A stretch of DNA of 12,931 nt from Pseudomonadota bacterium (GTDB lineage Bacteria > Pseudomonadota > Alphaproteobacteria > Azospirillales > Azospirillaceae), in the NCBI GenBank assembly GCA_023416455.1, contig JAEZHQ010000319.1, forward strand, positions 1 to 12,931. The letters are read 5' to 3'. Each line of letters begins with the position of its first letter. Position 1 is the stretch's first letter. Below the pieces are notes generated by a model. It was not told where the DNA came from and searched no databases. It worked only from the letters and a program-made list of their open reading frames with translations. The translations under genes were made by a program, and so were the position numbers. Below, piece after piece: positions 1 to 5,920 of the stretch.

Positions 1-1030
1 GCCTCGGCGGCGGCGGGCGGCCGGCCGGGGCGAAGACGACGATCCCGGCCGTGGTCGCCGCCAGCCCGGCGGCCACGGCCTCCGCCGCGGTCGTGGACGA
101 GCCGGTGGCGAGACGGACGGTTTCGGACGGCGACGGAGAGCCGCCGGCCGGCCGGACGTCGCCCGGCGGTCCGTCGCCGGGGAGCAGCACCAGCGCCACC
201 TTCTCCCGGTCCAGCAGCCAGCCGATGCGGTGGGCCAGATAGGCGCGGGCGCCGCGGTAGTCCGGCCAAAGCCGGCGCAGCCGCAGCAGGAAGCGCAGTT
301 CGGAACCCTCCTGGGCCCGCATCAGCGCGGGAGGCGTCCGGTCGACCAGATGAGCGAACATCCGGTCCGCCTCCACCAGATGCTCCGGCCGGCGGGATCC
401 CTGGAGCGGGTGGCTGCGCTGGCGGACCAGGGCTTGCGGGCTGTGCACGAAGGGGACCAGCCGCGCCATCCGATACCAGAGGTGATAGTCCTGGGTGGTC
501 GGCAGCCCCGGCTCGAACAGGCCGGCGCGGTCGAACAGCGCGCGCGGGATCAGCAGGGCGCAGCCGTTGAGCAGCCCGTGGAACACCCCGTCGAGCGGGC
601 GCGCCAGCAGGTTGCGGGTGCCGGCCGACACCATCCCCAGGGGGCGCCCGTCCTCGTCCATCGTCTCGAAATCGCCGACCACGACGCAGGGCCGGCCGAA
701 CCGGCGCCAGGCATCGACCTGCACCGCCACCTTCTCGGGCTTGTAGAGGTCGTCGTGGCTGAGCCAGCTGAACAGCCGGCCGCGCATGGCGCGGATGCCG
801 AGATTCAGCGCGGTGGCGACGCCGCCGTTGGGCTTGTGGAGGGTGCGCACCGCGCTGCCGAAGCGCCGGGCGACGGCGGCGGTGGCGCCGCCGTCGGTGG
901 AGCCGTCGTCGACGACGATCACCTCGGTGTTCGGGTGGGTCTGGGCAAGCGCGCTCTCGATCGCGTCGCCCAGGTATCTGGCGCCGTTGTGGACGGGGAT
1001 GACGATGGAGACCAGCGGGTTGGTGTCCAT
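1..1030 (-). CDS. Family 2 glycosyltransferase (3' part beyond window)
   Basis: The minus strand is open from the ATG at 1030 to the left edge (343 codons, no stop), so the C-terminus is missing. It carries the GT-A fold marks of family 2: an N-terminal SIVIPVHN strand, DDGSTDG at residues 41-47 (nucleotide-sugar binding), SHDD at 91-94 in the DxD position, and QDYHLW at 180-185, the usual ED/QDYxLW acceptor-side motif. It should transfer a sugar from a nucleotide donor to a growing surface glycan or protein-linked glycan on the cytoplasmic face of the membrane. No membrane segment is visible in the part present. It is the fourth gene of the minus-strand operon, starting 14 nt after the stop of the SDR gene, without an obvious Shine-Dalgarno. 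Residues beyond about 275 are Pro/Ala/Gly-rich and low in complexity. Donor and acceptor cannot be told from sequence; the neighbouring genes suggest the donor is the sugar they make. Confidence 0.88.
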   Translation of the reverse strand, partial: MDTNPLVSIVIPVHNGARYLGDAIESALAQTHPNTEVIVVDDGSTDGGATAAVARRFGSAVRTLHKPNGGVATALNLGIRAMRGRLFSWLSHDDLYKPEKVAVQVDAWRRFGRPCVVVGDFETMDEDGRPLGMVSAGTRNLLARPLDGVFHGLLNGCALLIPRALFDRAGLFEPGLPTTQDYHLWYRMARLVPFVHSPQALVRQRSHPLQGSRRPEHLVEADRMFAHLVDRTPPALMRAQEGSELRFLLRLRRLWPDYRGARAYLAHRIGWLLDREKVALVLLPGDGPPGDVRPAGGSPSPSETVRLATGSSTTAAEAVAAGLAATTAGIVVFAPAGRPPPPR

Positions 1031-1044
1031 GGCAGGCGCCGGCC

Positions 1045-1998
1045 CTAAGCCTCGACCGCGGCGGCGCAGGGCCGATGCTCCCGCCACCAGGCGACGGTGC
1101 GGGCGAGCCCCTCGTCGAGCGGCACGCGCGCGGACCAGCCGAGCAGCGCGCCGGCCAGGGACGGGTCGCCGAAGATCCGGTCGTCGCCCCGCGCCGGTGC
1201 GGCGGGCGCCGCCGGCTTCGGCGGGGCGCCGTTCGGGGCGCCGGCCAGGGCAAGCACGCGGTGCAGGATGGCGGCGACCGACACGGCGCGCCCGGAGGCG
1301 AGGATGATCTCCCGGCCGACCGCGCGCTCCGCGGTGGCGGCCAGGATCAGGGCCTCCACGACGTCGGACACGAAGACGAAGTCGCGGCGCGGGGCGAGGC
1401 TGCGCACGCGCACCGGGCCGCCGGCCAGGGCCTGCCCGACGATCGTCGGGACGACCGCGTCGCTGGACTGCCGCGGCCCGTAGACGTTGAAGGGCCGCAC
1501 CACCACCACCGGCAGCCCATAGCTGCGGTGGTAGCCCATCGCCAGCTTGTCGGCGGCGAGCTTGGAGGCGGCATAGGGCGTGGCCGGGTCGAGCGGGTGA
1601 TCCTCGGTGACCGGCAGTTGCCGGGGCGGGCCGAAGACGTGGCCGCTCGACATCAGCACGACGCGCCGGACCCCGGCGGCGCGGGCCGCCTCCAGCACGT
1701 TCAGGGTGCCGACGGTGTTGACGGCGACCGCCTCGGCCGGGGCGGCCATGGCCGCCCCGGCCGAGGCGATGCCGCCGAGATGGAAGACGGTGCCGACGCC
1801 CTCCATCGCCGCCTGGACGCTGGCGGGATCACGCAGATCCCCGAACCGCGAGTCCGCCGGGCCGGCTTCCGCCGGGTCCGGGGGCGGGCTCCCCCGCCGG
1901 AAGCGGCGCACCGGATGCCCGTCCTCGACCAGCCGGTCGACGAGGTGGGAGCCGATGAAGCCGTCGGCGCCGGTGACCAAAGCCAGCCCGGCATCCAT
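1045..1998 (-). CDS. NAD-dependent epimerase/dehydratase family protein (extended SDR)
   Basis: This is a 317-residue extended short-chain dehydrogenase/reductase acting on a nucleotide sugar. TGADGFIG at residues 9-16 is the Rossmann NAD(P)-binding glycine motif, and the catalytic YxxxK is YAASK with Tyr142 and Lys146. The serine strand reads SSGHVFG (117-123). In 4,6-dehydratases this place carries an acidic pair or at least a Glu (TDE, TSE). Here both positions are Gly-His, so a 4-epimerase or reductase role is more likely than 4,6-dehydration (inference from known SDR chemistry). The ATG at 1998 is chosen because it overlaps the TGA of the upstream gene (TGATG) and has GGGGGA nine bases upstream. 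A longer open frame to 2046 would lengthen the N-terminus before the Rossmann strand. The protein closely resembles the LegB-like protein just upstream (shared GTLNV, AASK.AADKL, RPFN.(Y/F)GPRQS and PRRDF blocks), suggesting tandem duplication. Confidence 0.9.
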   Translation of the reverse strand: MDAGLALVTGADGFIGSHLVDRLVEDGHPVRRFRRGSPPPDPAEAGPADSRFGDLRDPASVQAAMEGVGTVFHLGGIASAGAAMAAPAEAVAVNTVGTLNVLEAARAAGVRRVVLMSSGHVFGPPRQLPVTEDHPLDPATPYAASKLAADKLAMGYHRSYGLPVVVVRPFNVYGPRQSSDAVVPTIVGQALAGGPVRVRSLAPRRDFVFVSDVVEALILAATAERAVGREIILASGRAVSVAAILHRVLALAGAPNGAPPKPAAPAAPARGDDRIFGDPSLAGALLGWSARVPLDEGLARTVAWWREHRPCAAAVEA

Positions 1999-2996
1999 CA
2001 GAGCGCGTCCCCCGCCCAGGCGAAGGGCGACCCGGGCCGGCGCCACCAGTCGATGGTCCGCCGCAGGCCGTCCTCAAGCGACACCCGCGGTTCCCAGCCG
2101 AGAAGGCGGCGGGCCTTGCCGTTGTCGGACAGCAGCCGGCTGACCTCGCTGTCGGGCGGGCGCTGGCGGCGGTCGTCGGCGACGATCTCAAGAGGGGTGC
2201 CGAGCAGCGCGCCGATCGTCTCGGCCAGCGTGCCGATGGCGACGTCGCGGCCGGTGCCGAGGTTGAAGGTCTCGCCCAGCGCCGTCTCGACCTCGCCGGC
2301 GCGGATGAAGCCCTGGACCGTGTCCTCGACGAAGGTGAAGTCGCGCCGGGGCCACAGCGAGCCGAGGCGGACCGGTCCGCCGCGCAGCGCCTGGTCGATG
2401 ATCGTCGAGATCACCGCGCGCGGCGACTGCCGCGGCCCGAAGGTGTTGAACGGCCGCAGGATGACCGCGGGCAGCCCGAAGCTGCACACGTAGCTTTCCA
2501 CCAGCTTGTCCGCCGCGATCTTGGAGGCGGCGTAGGGCGACTGGGCCTTCAGGCGGTGGCTTTCGTCCATGGGGACCTGGACGGCGCTGCCGAACACCTC
2601 GCTGGTCGAGACATGGACCATGCGGCGCACGCCGGCGCGGCGCACCGCCTCGATCACGTTCAGCGTCCCCAGGGCGTTGACCTGGAAGGTGTCGCGCGGG
2701 GCCTCGTAGGAATAGGGGATGGAGATGCGCGCGCCGAGATGGAAGACGGTGTCGATGCCGCGGCAGCAGTCCGCGACGAACTCCCCGTCGAGAAGGTCGC
2801 CGCGCCGGATGTCGAGCCCGGCCCGCAGTTCCGCCGGCAGCTCGGCCAGGAAGCCCAGGTCGCCCGAGGAGCCGTAGCGCAGCAGACAGCGCACGCGCCG
2901 GCCGGACCGGGCGAGGGCCTCGGTCAGATGGCTGCCGATGAAGCCGCCCGCCCCGGTCACCAGGACCGGCTGGCTGTGGTCGGGAAGGGTGGTCAT
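1998..2996 (-). CDS. LegB-like NAD-dependent nucleotide-sugar 4,6-dehydratase
   Basis: This 332-residue extended SDR has TGAGGFIG (14-21) for NAD binding, STSEVFG (130-136) with Ser/Thr and the Glu133 needed for dehydration, and YAASK with Tyr155 and Lys159. The blocks FHLGA.ISIPYSY, STSEVFG, RPFNTFGPRQS.RAVI.TII and the RDFTFVEDTVQGF segment match my memory of LegB, the 4,6-dehydratase that opens the legionaminic acid pathway by making a 4-keto-6-deoxy nucleotide sugar. dTDP-glucose or GDP-mannose 4,6-dehydratases are more distant alternatives. The start at 2996 forms an ATGA overlap with the nucleotidyltransferase stop, and GGAGAG lies six bases upstream. The 3' end overlaps the next gene by one base, so translation of the three genes is probably coupled. 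The specific substrate (UDP-, GDP- or dTDP-linked) is not readable from sequence, so no symbol is given. Confidence 0.9.
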   Translation of the reverse strand: MTTLPDHSQPVLVTGAGGFIGSHLTEALARSGRRVRCLLRYGSSGDLGFLAELPAELRAGLDIRRGDLLDGEFVADCCRGIDTVFHLGARISIPYSYEAPRDTFQVNALGTLNVIEAVRRAGVRRMVHVSTSEVFGSAVQVPMDESHRLKAQSPYAASKIAADKLVESYVCSFGLPAVILRPFNTFGPRQSPRAVISTIIDQALRGGPVRLGSLWPRRDFTFVEDTVQGFIRAGEVETALGETFNLGTGRDVAIGTLAETIGALLGTPLEIVADDRRQRPPDSEVSRLLSDNGKARRLLGWEPRVSLEDGLRRTIDWWRRPGSPFAWAGDAL

Positions 2997-3748
2997 GGGG
3001 CGCTCTCCAGCCTGCGGTCGGTGTCGGTCCGCACGGCGGGGGCGCGGCGCGGCGCGTCCGTCAGGAAGCGGTGCGCGTTGGCCTGGGCGTGGGCGTAATC
3101 CTCCGGCCGGCCGATGTCGATCCATTCCCCGTCGTGGTCGTAGGCGGCCACCCGGTGGCCGGCCTTCAGCGTCCTGAGGATCAGATCGGGCATGTCGGAG
3201 CGCGTGCCGGCGGGCATGAGCGTCCGCACGACCGGCTCGATCAGATAGGTGCCGATGCCGATGCGGTGATCGAGCCGCGGCTTCTCGCGGTAGTTGGTGA
3301 TGAAGCCGTCGCTGTCGGTGTCGAGCACGCCGGAGTGGATGTCCGTCATCAGGATTTTCGACGCCACGGTGATCGCGGCGCCGCGGGCCTCGTGCTCGGC
3401 CCGCATGGCGTCGAGGTCGAGGTCCGACAGGGTGTCGCCGTTGGTCACCAGGAGCGTGCCGTCCAGACCGGGCATCAGCCCGATCGCCCCGGCCGTGCCG
3501 AGCGGCGTGCTTTCGTGCAGATAGGAAATCCGCGCGCCGAAACGCGCTCCGTCCCCGCAATAGGCCTGGATCAGCGAGGCCATGTGGCTGACCGCCAGCG
3601 TGACGTCGCGGACCCCGAAAAGGCACAGCCGCCGGACGATGCATTCCAGGATGGGCTTGTCGCCGATCGGCATCAGGGGTTTGGGGAAATGCGCGGTGTA
3701 GGGATGGAGGCGCTGGCCCCGGCCTCCCACCATGATCAACGCCCGCAT
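2993..3748 (-). CDS. Sugar-1-phosphate nucleotidyltransferase
   Basis: This 251-residue enzyme joins a sugar-1-phosphate to an NTP, giving a nucleotide sugar and pyrophosphate. The signature is complete: GGRGQRL (8-14) for NTP binding, PKPL with Lys23, PIGDKPIL (27-34), HESTPLGTAGA (78-88), metal-binding NGD (103-105), and the closing WIDIGRPEDY (209-218). It resembles the transferase domain of PtmE (GDP-glucosamine synthesis for legionaminic acid) and mannose/heptose-1-phosphate guanylyltransferases, but lacks PtmE's CBS domains. The ATG at 3748 is preferred: AGAGAGG lies just upstream and the protein then begins directly with the first beta strand. The open frame continues to 3823 but runs through the presumed promoter. 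It is the first gene of the minus-strand operon and overlaps the dehydratase by 4 nt (ATGA), so it probably supplies the substrate for that enzyme. Confidence 0.9.
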   Translation of the reverse strand: MRALIMVGGRGQRLHPYTAHFPKPLMPIGDKPILECIVRRLCLFGVRDVTLAVSHMASLIQAYCGDGARFGARISYLHESTPLGTAGAIGLMPGLDGTLLVTNGDTLSDLDLDAMRAEHEARGAAITVASKILMTDIHSGVLDTDSDGFITNYREKPRLDHRIGIGTYLIEPVVRTLMPAGTRSDMPDLILRTLKAGHRVAAYDHDGEWIDIGRPEDYAHAQANAHRFLTDAPRRAPAVRTDTDRRLESAP

Positions 3749-3769
3749 CGACCTCTCTCGCCCCTGTTG

Positions 3770-3786
3770 CGCAACCACCGAGCCAA
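3770..3786 (-). promoter_or_regulatory. Candidate sigma54 (-24/-12) promoter of the sugar operon
   Basis: Read on the minus strand this is TTGGCTCGGTGGTTGCG. The GG and GC dinucleotides are 10 nt apart, as in the RpoN consensus YTGGCACG-N4-TTGCW; two consensus positions differ (the first A of CACG, and the W). Transcription would start near 3760, giving a very short leader that still contains the AGAGAGG ribosome site. The same site overlaps an inverted repeat, CACCGA/TCGGTG at 3776-3781 and 3787-3792, which could be an operator. No enhancer site was identified. A single degenerate match can arise by chance. Confidence 0.35.
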
Positions 3787-4183
3787 TCGGTGTTAATCCT
3801 ATCGTTGAAGGCGGCCGATCCAACCAGCACGATGGCCGTGACTCAAGAATATTTTTTGCATACGACAGAAAATTTTAAATTGAAGAACCGGCTACTCTTC
3901 GCTGTTTGCCGAGAGGATTCACCGACGTGACGGATGCATCAGGAGTTCTTCATCTGGAATGGAAGAGTGATGTTGCTTGTTTCTCGGTTATGTCGCTGAA
4001 TGCGATATGTTTTATCAATTTATAGGAGCCCATCCTGCGCCCAGGGCGAGGTTACGCTGGAGTGCGCGACCGTGTTAAACAACCTGAAGCATTGCGATGC
4101 GCCAGGAGCGCAATCTTGGTGAATGGCAAGGCCGGCAGCCCGGTGCGTGGATGGGGTGATGGGTCGGCGCGTGAATGCATCCA

Positions 4184-4247
4184 TCGAGAGCGGATCGCGC
4201 AGAACCGGAATCCAATCGAAGCGCGGAACCGCCCGCAAAACAAAGGC
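4184..4247 (-). repeat. Interspersed repeat, copy A
   Basis: The reverse complement begins GCCTTTGTTTTGCGGGCGG and ends CGCGATCCGCTCT. It matches the plus-strand segment 7461-7521 at roughly four bases in five, with the ends identical and the middle diverged. The two copies are in opposite orientation and both lie in non-coding DNA, outside the IS ends. This looks like a dispersed intergenic repeat family rather than a gene; short translated stretches across it are not protein-like. Confidence 0.6.
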
Positions 4248-4290
4248 ATGCGTGTCGTGGCCATGATACCAGGGCGAGAACGTCCTGACG

Positions 4291-4388
4291 GGCACCGTCA
4301 ACTCGTTGGCACCGACCATGATGGCAGGCGCAGTTCGGCCACGGATGCCCGGAGATTGGGGATCAAGCGGCCAGCGGCGCACCGGCGA
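4291..4388 (-). mobile_element. Orphan right end of IS6-family element, inverted copy
   Basis: These 98 bases are the reverse complement of 5661-5759 with one substitution (G/A at 4304) and one missing base in a G run (near 4359). Read on the minus strand they contain the last codons of the same transposase (ending ...AGAPLAA, stop) and then its 3' flank up to the terminal GGCACCGTCAA. The rest of that IS copy is absent: similarity stops abruptly at 4388/4389 and no matching second terminus is visible before the antitoxin gene. With 5286-5759 it brackets the toxin-antitoxin pair in inverted orientation. Confidence 0.75.
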
Positions 4389-4497
4389 TATCCCCCCGCC
4401 TGTTCCAAAAACGGGCATGGATGACCCCCAGCCCCTACACAATGGTGTTGTACCCCCGGCTGTTTGGTGGGCCATTCTTGGCAAAAGTTGAGCCCTC

Positions 4498-4526
4498 TTG
4501 ACAAAGTTTGCCATACCTCCAATCCT
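4498..4526 (+). promoter_or_regulatory. Candidate sigma70 promoter of the toxin-antitoxin operon
   Basis: A perfect -35 TTGACA (4498-4503) is followed by a 17-base spacer and AATCCT (4521-4526), which matches the -10 consensus at three positions including the key second A and last T. The start of transcription would be near 4533, about 23 bases before the antitoxin ATG. Confidence 0.5.
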
Positions 4527-4537
4527 CGGTTGAGGAT
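4522..4537. promoter_or_regulatory. Inverted repeat, probable antitoxin operator
   Basis: ATCCTC and GAGGAT are perfect 6-base arms separated by GGTT. The repeat covers the -10 box and predicted start site of the toxin-antitoxin promoter, where a ribbon-helix-helix antitoxin would bind to repress its own operon. Binding is inferred from position and from the known autoregulation of ParD-type antitoxins. Confidence 0.45.
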
Positions 4538-4555
4538 GGCAACGAGGAGGATGCG

Positions 4556-4807
4556 ATGCCGACCATGAACATCAGCCTGCCCGAGGGGCTGGCCTCTTTT
4601 GTCGAGCAGGAAGTCGCGAGCGGCGGGTACTCCTCGCAAAGCGAGGTGGTGCGTGATGCACTTCGCCTGCTTCACCGGGAACGGGCCGCTGAGCACGAGC
4701 GGCAGGAGATGCTCCGGCGCGCCGTTATGGTCGGAATCGACGATTGGAAGGCCGGTCGTCTTGACGACCGGCCCATCGACGAGATCCTTGATGAAATCGA
4801 GGACTGA
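4556..4807 (+). CDS. parD: Type II antitoxin, ParD family (ribbon-helix-helix)
   Basis: This 83-residue protein starts TMNISLPEGLASFVEQEVASG. The beta strand and first helix of a CopG/RHH DNA-binding domain fill roughly residues 3-45, including the SQSEVVRDALRLL helix typical of ParD. The acidic C-terminal tail (DDWKAGRLDDRPIDEILDEIED) is the part that usually wraps the toxin. The ATG at 4556 is selected because GAGGAGG sits five bases upstream; an earlier in-frame ATG at 4508 would put 16 non-conserved residues before the RHH strand and overlap the promoter. The gene is followed after three bases by the toxin. Its role would be to neutralise the toxin and repress the operon, probably through the inverted repeat at 4522-4537. 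Both the family and the length are typical. Confidence 0.9.
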   Translation: MPTMNISLPEGLASFVEQEVASGGYSSQSEVVRDALRLLHRERAAEHERQEMLRRAVMVGIDDWKAGRLDDRPIDEILDEIED

Positions 4808-4810
4808 GCT

Positions 4811-5176
4811 GTGGGCGCTTATCGCGTCACCGACGCAGCGAAGCAGGACTTCAGGGCGATTCTGAAGGAGACCAGGGAGCGGTTCGGAACGCACCAGCGG
4901 CAGATCTACAAAGGACTGATCGCCACCGCGGTCAAGATGGTCGCGGCCGACCCCGGCCGTGGTGGTTCCTGGCACAGAGGCGGCATTGTGCCCGGCCTCC
5001 GGGCGTTCCACCTGGAGAACGCGGCTGGCAGGCGCGGAGCGGCCGCGCACACGCTGTACTTTGCCGTGGAGCATCCACCCGGTGGTTCTCGGCGTGTCGT
5101 CATCCTACGTTTGCTGCACGAGGGCATGGAGCCAAACCTGCACATTGCCCGGACCAACGTCCCCGATTCCCCCTGA
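4811..5176 (+). CDS. parE: Type II toxin, RelE/ParE family
   Basis: This 121-residue protein begins at a GTG three bases after the antitoxin stop; GAGGA lies seven bases upstream inside the antitoxin gene. The opening YRVTDAAKQDFRAIL is the ParE helix (Y.v..AA..Dl..I), then GLRAFHLENAAGR, and the closing VVILRLLHEGMEPNLHI is the hallmark ParE end (I.RiLH..mdp..h). Characterised ParE toxins poison DNA gyrase and RelE toxins cut mRNA on the ribosome. The sequence favours ParE, but the target is an inference. At 121 residues it is somewhat longer than the usual 95-110, with extra residues around positions 76-98. It appears intact. The pair sits between two inverted IS6-type ends and may have arrived with them. 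Confidence 0.88.
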   Translation: MGAYRVTDAAKQDFRAILKETRERFGTHQRQIYKGLIATAVKMVAADPGRGGSWHRGGIVPGLRAFHLENAAGRRGAAAHTLYFAVEHPPGGSRRVVILRLLHEGMEPNLHIARTNVPDSP

Positions 5177-5204
5177 ACAGGGGATCGCCGCGAGGTGGCG
5201 GGGC

Positions 5205-5244
5205 CGTCGCTCCTTGCCGAAGATTTCTCCGGCAAGGAGCGACG
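5205..5244. repeat. Perfect 15-bp hairpin downstream of the toxin gene
   Basis: Arms CGTCGCTCCTTGCCG (5205-5219) and CGGCAAGGAGCGACG (5230-5244) are exact reverse complements around a ten-base loop. It lies 28 bases after the toxin stop and would fold strongly in RNA. There is no T run on either side, so it is not a standard intrinsic terminator; it could still end or protect the toxin-antitoxin transcript, or be a remnant of a mobile-element end. Confidence 0.7.
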
Positions 5245-5317
5245 CGGAAAAACCAAGCCACATGAGGGCTTCAGGTACCTTCCAAGGCACCGTCAAGTCC
5301 ACGGTGGCGGGGCGGCA

Positions 5318-5686
5318 GAGCGGCCAAGCGCCTGCTCCGCAAAATGCTGAAATAAGCAGGGCCGCGCGCCGCGGGTGCTGGTGACCGATAAGCTGACGTC
5401 CTACGCCGCGGCCAAGCGGACCATCATGCCGGGGGTGGAGCACCGTCAGCACAAGGGCATCAGCAACCGGGCCGAGAACTCGCACCAACCGACCCGGCGA
5501 CGCGAGCGGCAGATGACGCGCTTCAAATCACCCCGCCAGGTGCAGCGCTTTCTGTCCATCCATGACCCGATCGCCAACCTCTTCCACCTCCGCCGCGACC
5601 ACCGCCCCGCCTCCGACTGCCGCGCCGCCCGCGCCCAGGCCTTCACTGCCTGGGTTGAGGTCGCCGGTGCGCCGCTGGCCGCTTGA
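5318..5686 (+). pseudogene. IS6-family transposase, C-terminal remnant with frameshift
   Basis: The clean frame from 5354 to 5686 reads LVTDKLTSYAAAKR, then GVEHRQHKGISNRAENSHQP and TRRRERQM.RFKS..Q.QRFL, the unmistakable end of an IS6-family DDE transposase. VTDK holds the second catalytic Asp and RAENSH the catalytic Glu; the first Asp region is missing. Just upstream, AAKRLLRKMLK is in a different frame and ends at a TAA. Removing one T at 5353 would join the two parts as ...MLKKQGRAPRVLVTDKL, the expected family sequence. The gene is therefore both truncated and frameshifted and not functional. Confidence 0.85.
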
Positions 5687-5759
5687 TCCCCCAATCTCCG
5701 GGCATCCGTGGCCGAACTGCGCCTGCCATCATGGTCGGTGCCAATGAGTTGACGGTGCC
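5661..5759 (+). repeat. Right arm of 98-bp inverted repeat
   Basis: This is the inverted partner of 4291-4388, with one mismatch and one single-base gap. It covers the last codons of the transposase remnant and the right terminus of the IS. The near identity, compared with the heavy internal damage of both elements, suggests either recent duplication or gene conversion between the arms. Confidence 0.85.
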
Positions 5760-5784
5760 ACCCAAACCGTGGGTGTTTCTCGGT
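5759..5784 (+). terminator. Possible intrinsic terminator at the IS right boundary
   Basis: CACCCA (5759-5764) and TGGGTG (5770-5775) form a six-base stem around AACCG, followed by TTTCTCGGTTT. The stem is short and the T tract interrupted, so it is only a candidate for stopping plus-strand transcription leaving the element. Confidence 0.25.
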
Positions 5785-5920
5785 TTCCTTGTGCGGCGGC
5801 TGAAGGAACTCTGACGACCGTCATCAGTTATCAACCGGCAGGGCGGACCCACCGGGGATGAGGGAGCACCCCCAACGATTGGGACTTTCTTTCTCGTGTC
5901 CCGGCGTGGCAAGAGCCGTT
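5760..5920. other. Spacer between IS remnant and regulator gene
   Basis: No gene is seen. It contains weak stems only (for example CCCAA-CGA-TTGGG at 5873-5885, followed on the plus strand by ACTTTCTTTCT). No convincing terminator for the minus-strand regulator gene could be identified. Confidence 0.4.

Larger units (their letters stand above)
3749..4290. other. Intergenic AT-rich accessory stretch
   Basis: No convincing protein gene lies here. Positions 3840-4025 are much richer in A/T than the surroundings (runs such as ATATTTTTTGC and AAAATTTTAAATT), marking either the upstream control region of the sugar operon or the edge of acquired DNA. Two minute plus-strand ORFs are present: 32 codons (ATG at 3832, stop at 3928-3930) and 32 codons (GTG at 3927, stop at 4023-4025). 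They overlap by four bases (GTGA), with GAGAGG about ten bases before the GTG. Neither resembles a known protein. From about 4026 on, GC rises and the sequence contains one copy of an interspersed repeat (4184-4247). Confidence 0.5.
5286..5759 (+). mobile_element. Internally deleted IS6-family insertion sequence
   Basis: The left end starts GGCACCGTCAAGTC at 5286, and the right end, read inward from 5759, starts GGCACCGTCAACTC. The first 11 bases are identical and begin GGCAC as IS6-family ends do (IS26 begins GGCACTGTTGC). Between them only the last third of an IS6-type transposase remains, so about two thirds of the gene has been lost just inside the left end. No 8-base target duplication is seen (CCTTCCAA on the left, ACCCAAAC on the right). 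The element is 474 bp and cannot move by itself; it could be mobilised by a full-length relative. Confidence 0.65.

Noticed and set aside
230..2493. Long plus-strand frames opposite the glycosyltransferase and SDR genes (230-1048, 1075-2493)
   Set aside because: They are low-complexity Arg/Gly/Ala/Pro/His shadows. The minus-strand frames carry complete GT2 and SDR motifs and coupled starts and stops.
2997..3830. N-terminal extension of the LegB-like dehydratase (610-codon open frame)
   Set aside because: The extra part is the nucleotidyltransferase gene read in the wrong frame; the ATGA-coupled start at 2996 with GGAGAG upstream is clear.
4020..5074. Minus-strand frames 4020-4514 and 4298-5074
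   Set aside because: They run through an interspersed repeat, an IS end and the antisense of the toxin-antitoxin genes; similarity between pieces of them and 5643-5912 is due to the inverted IS repeat, not to a protein family.
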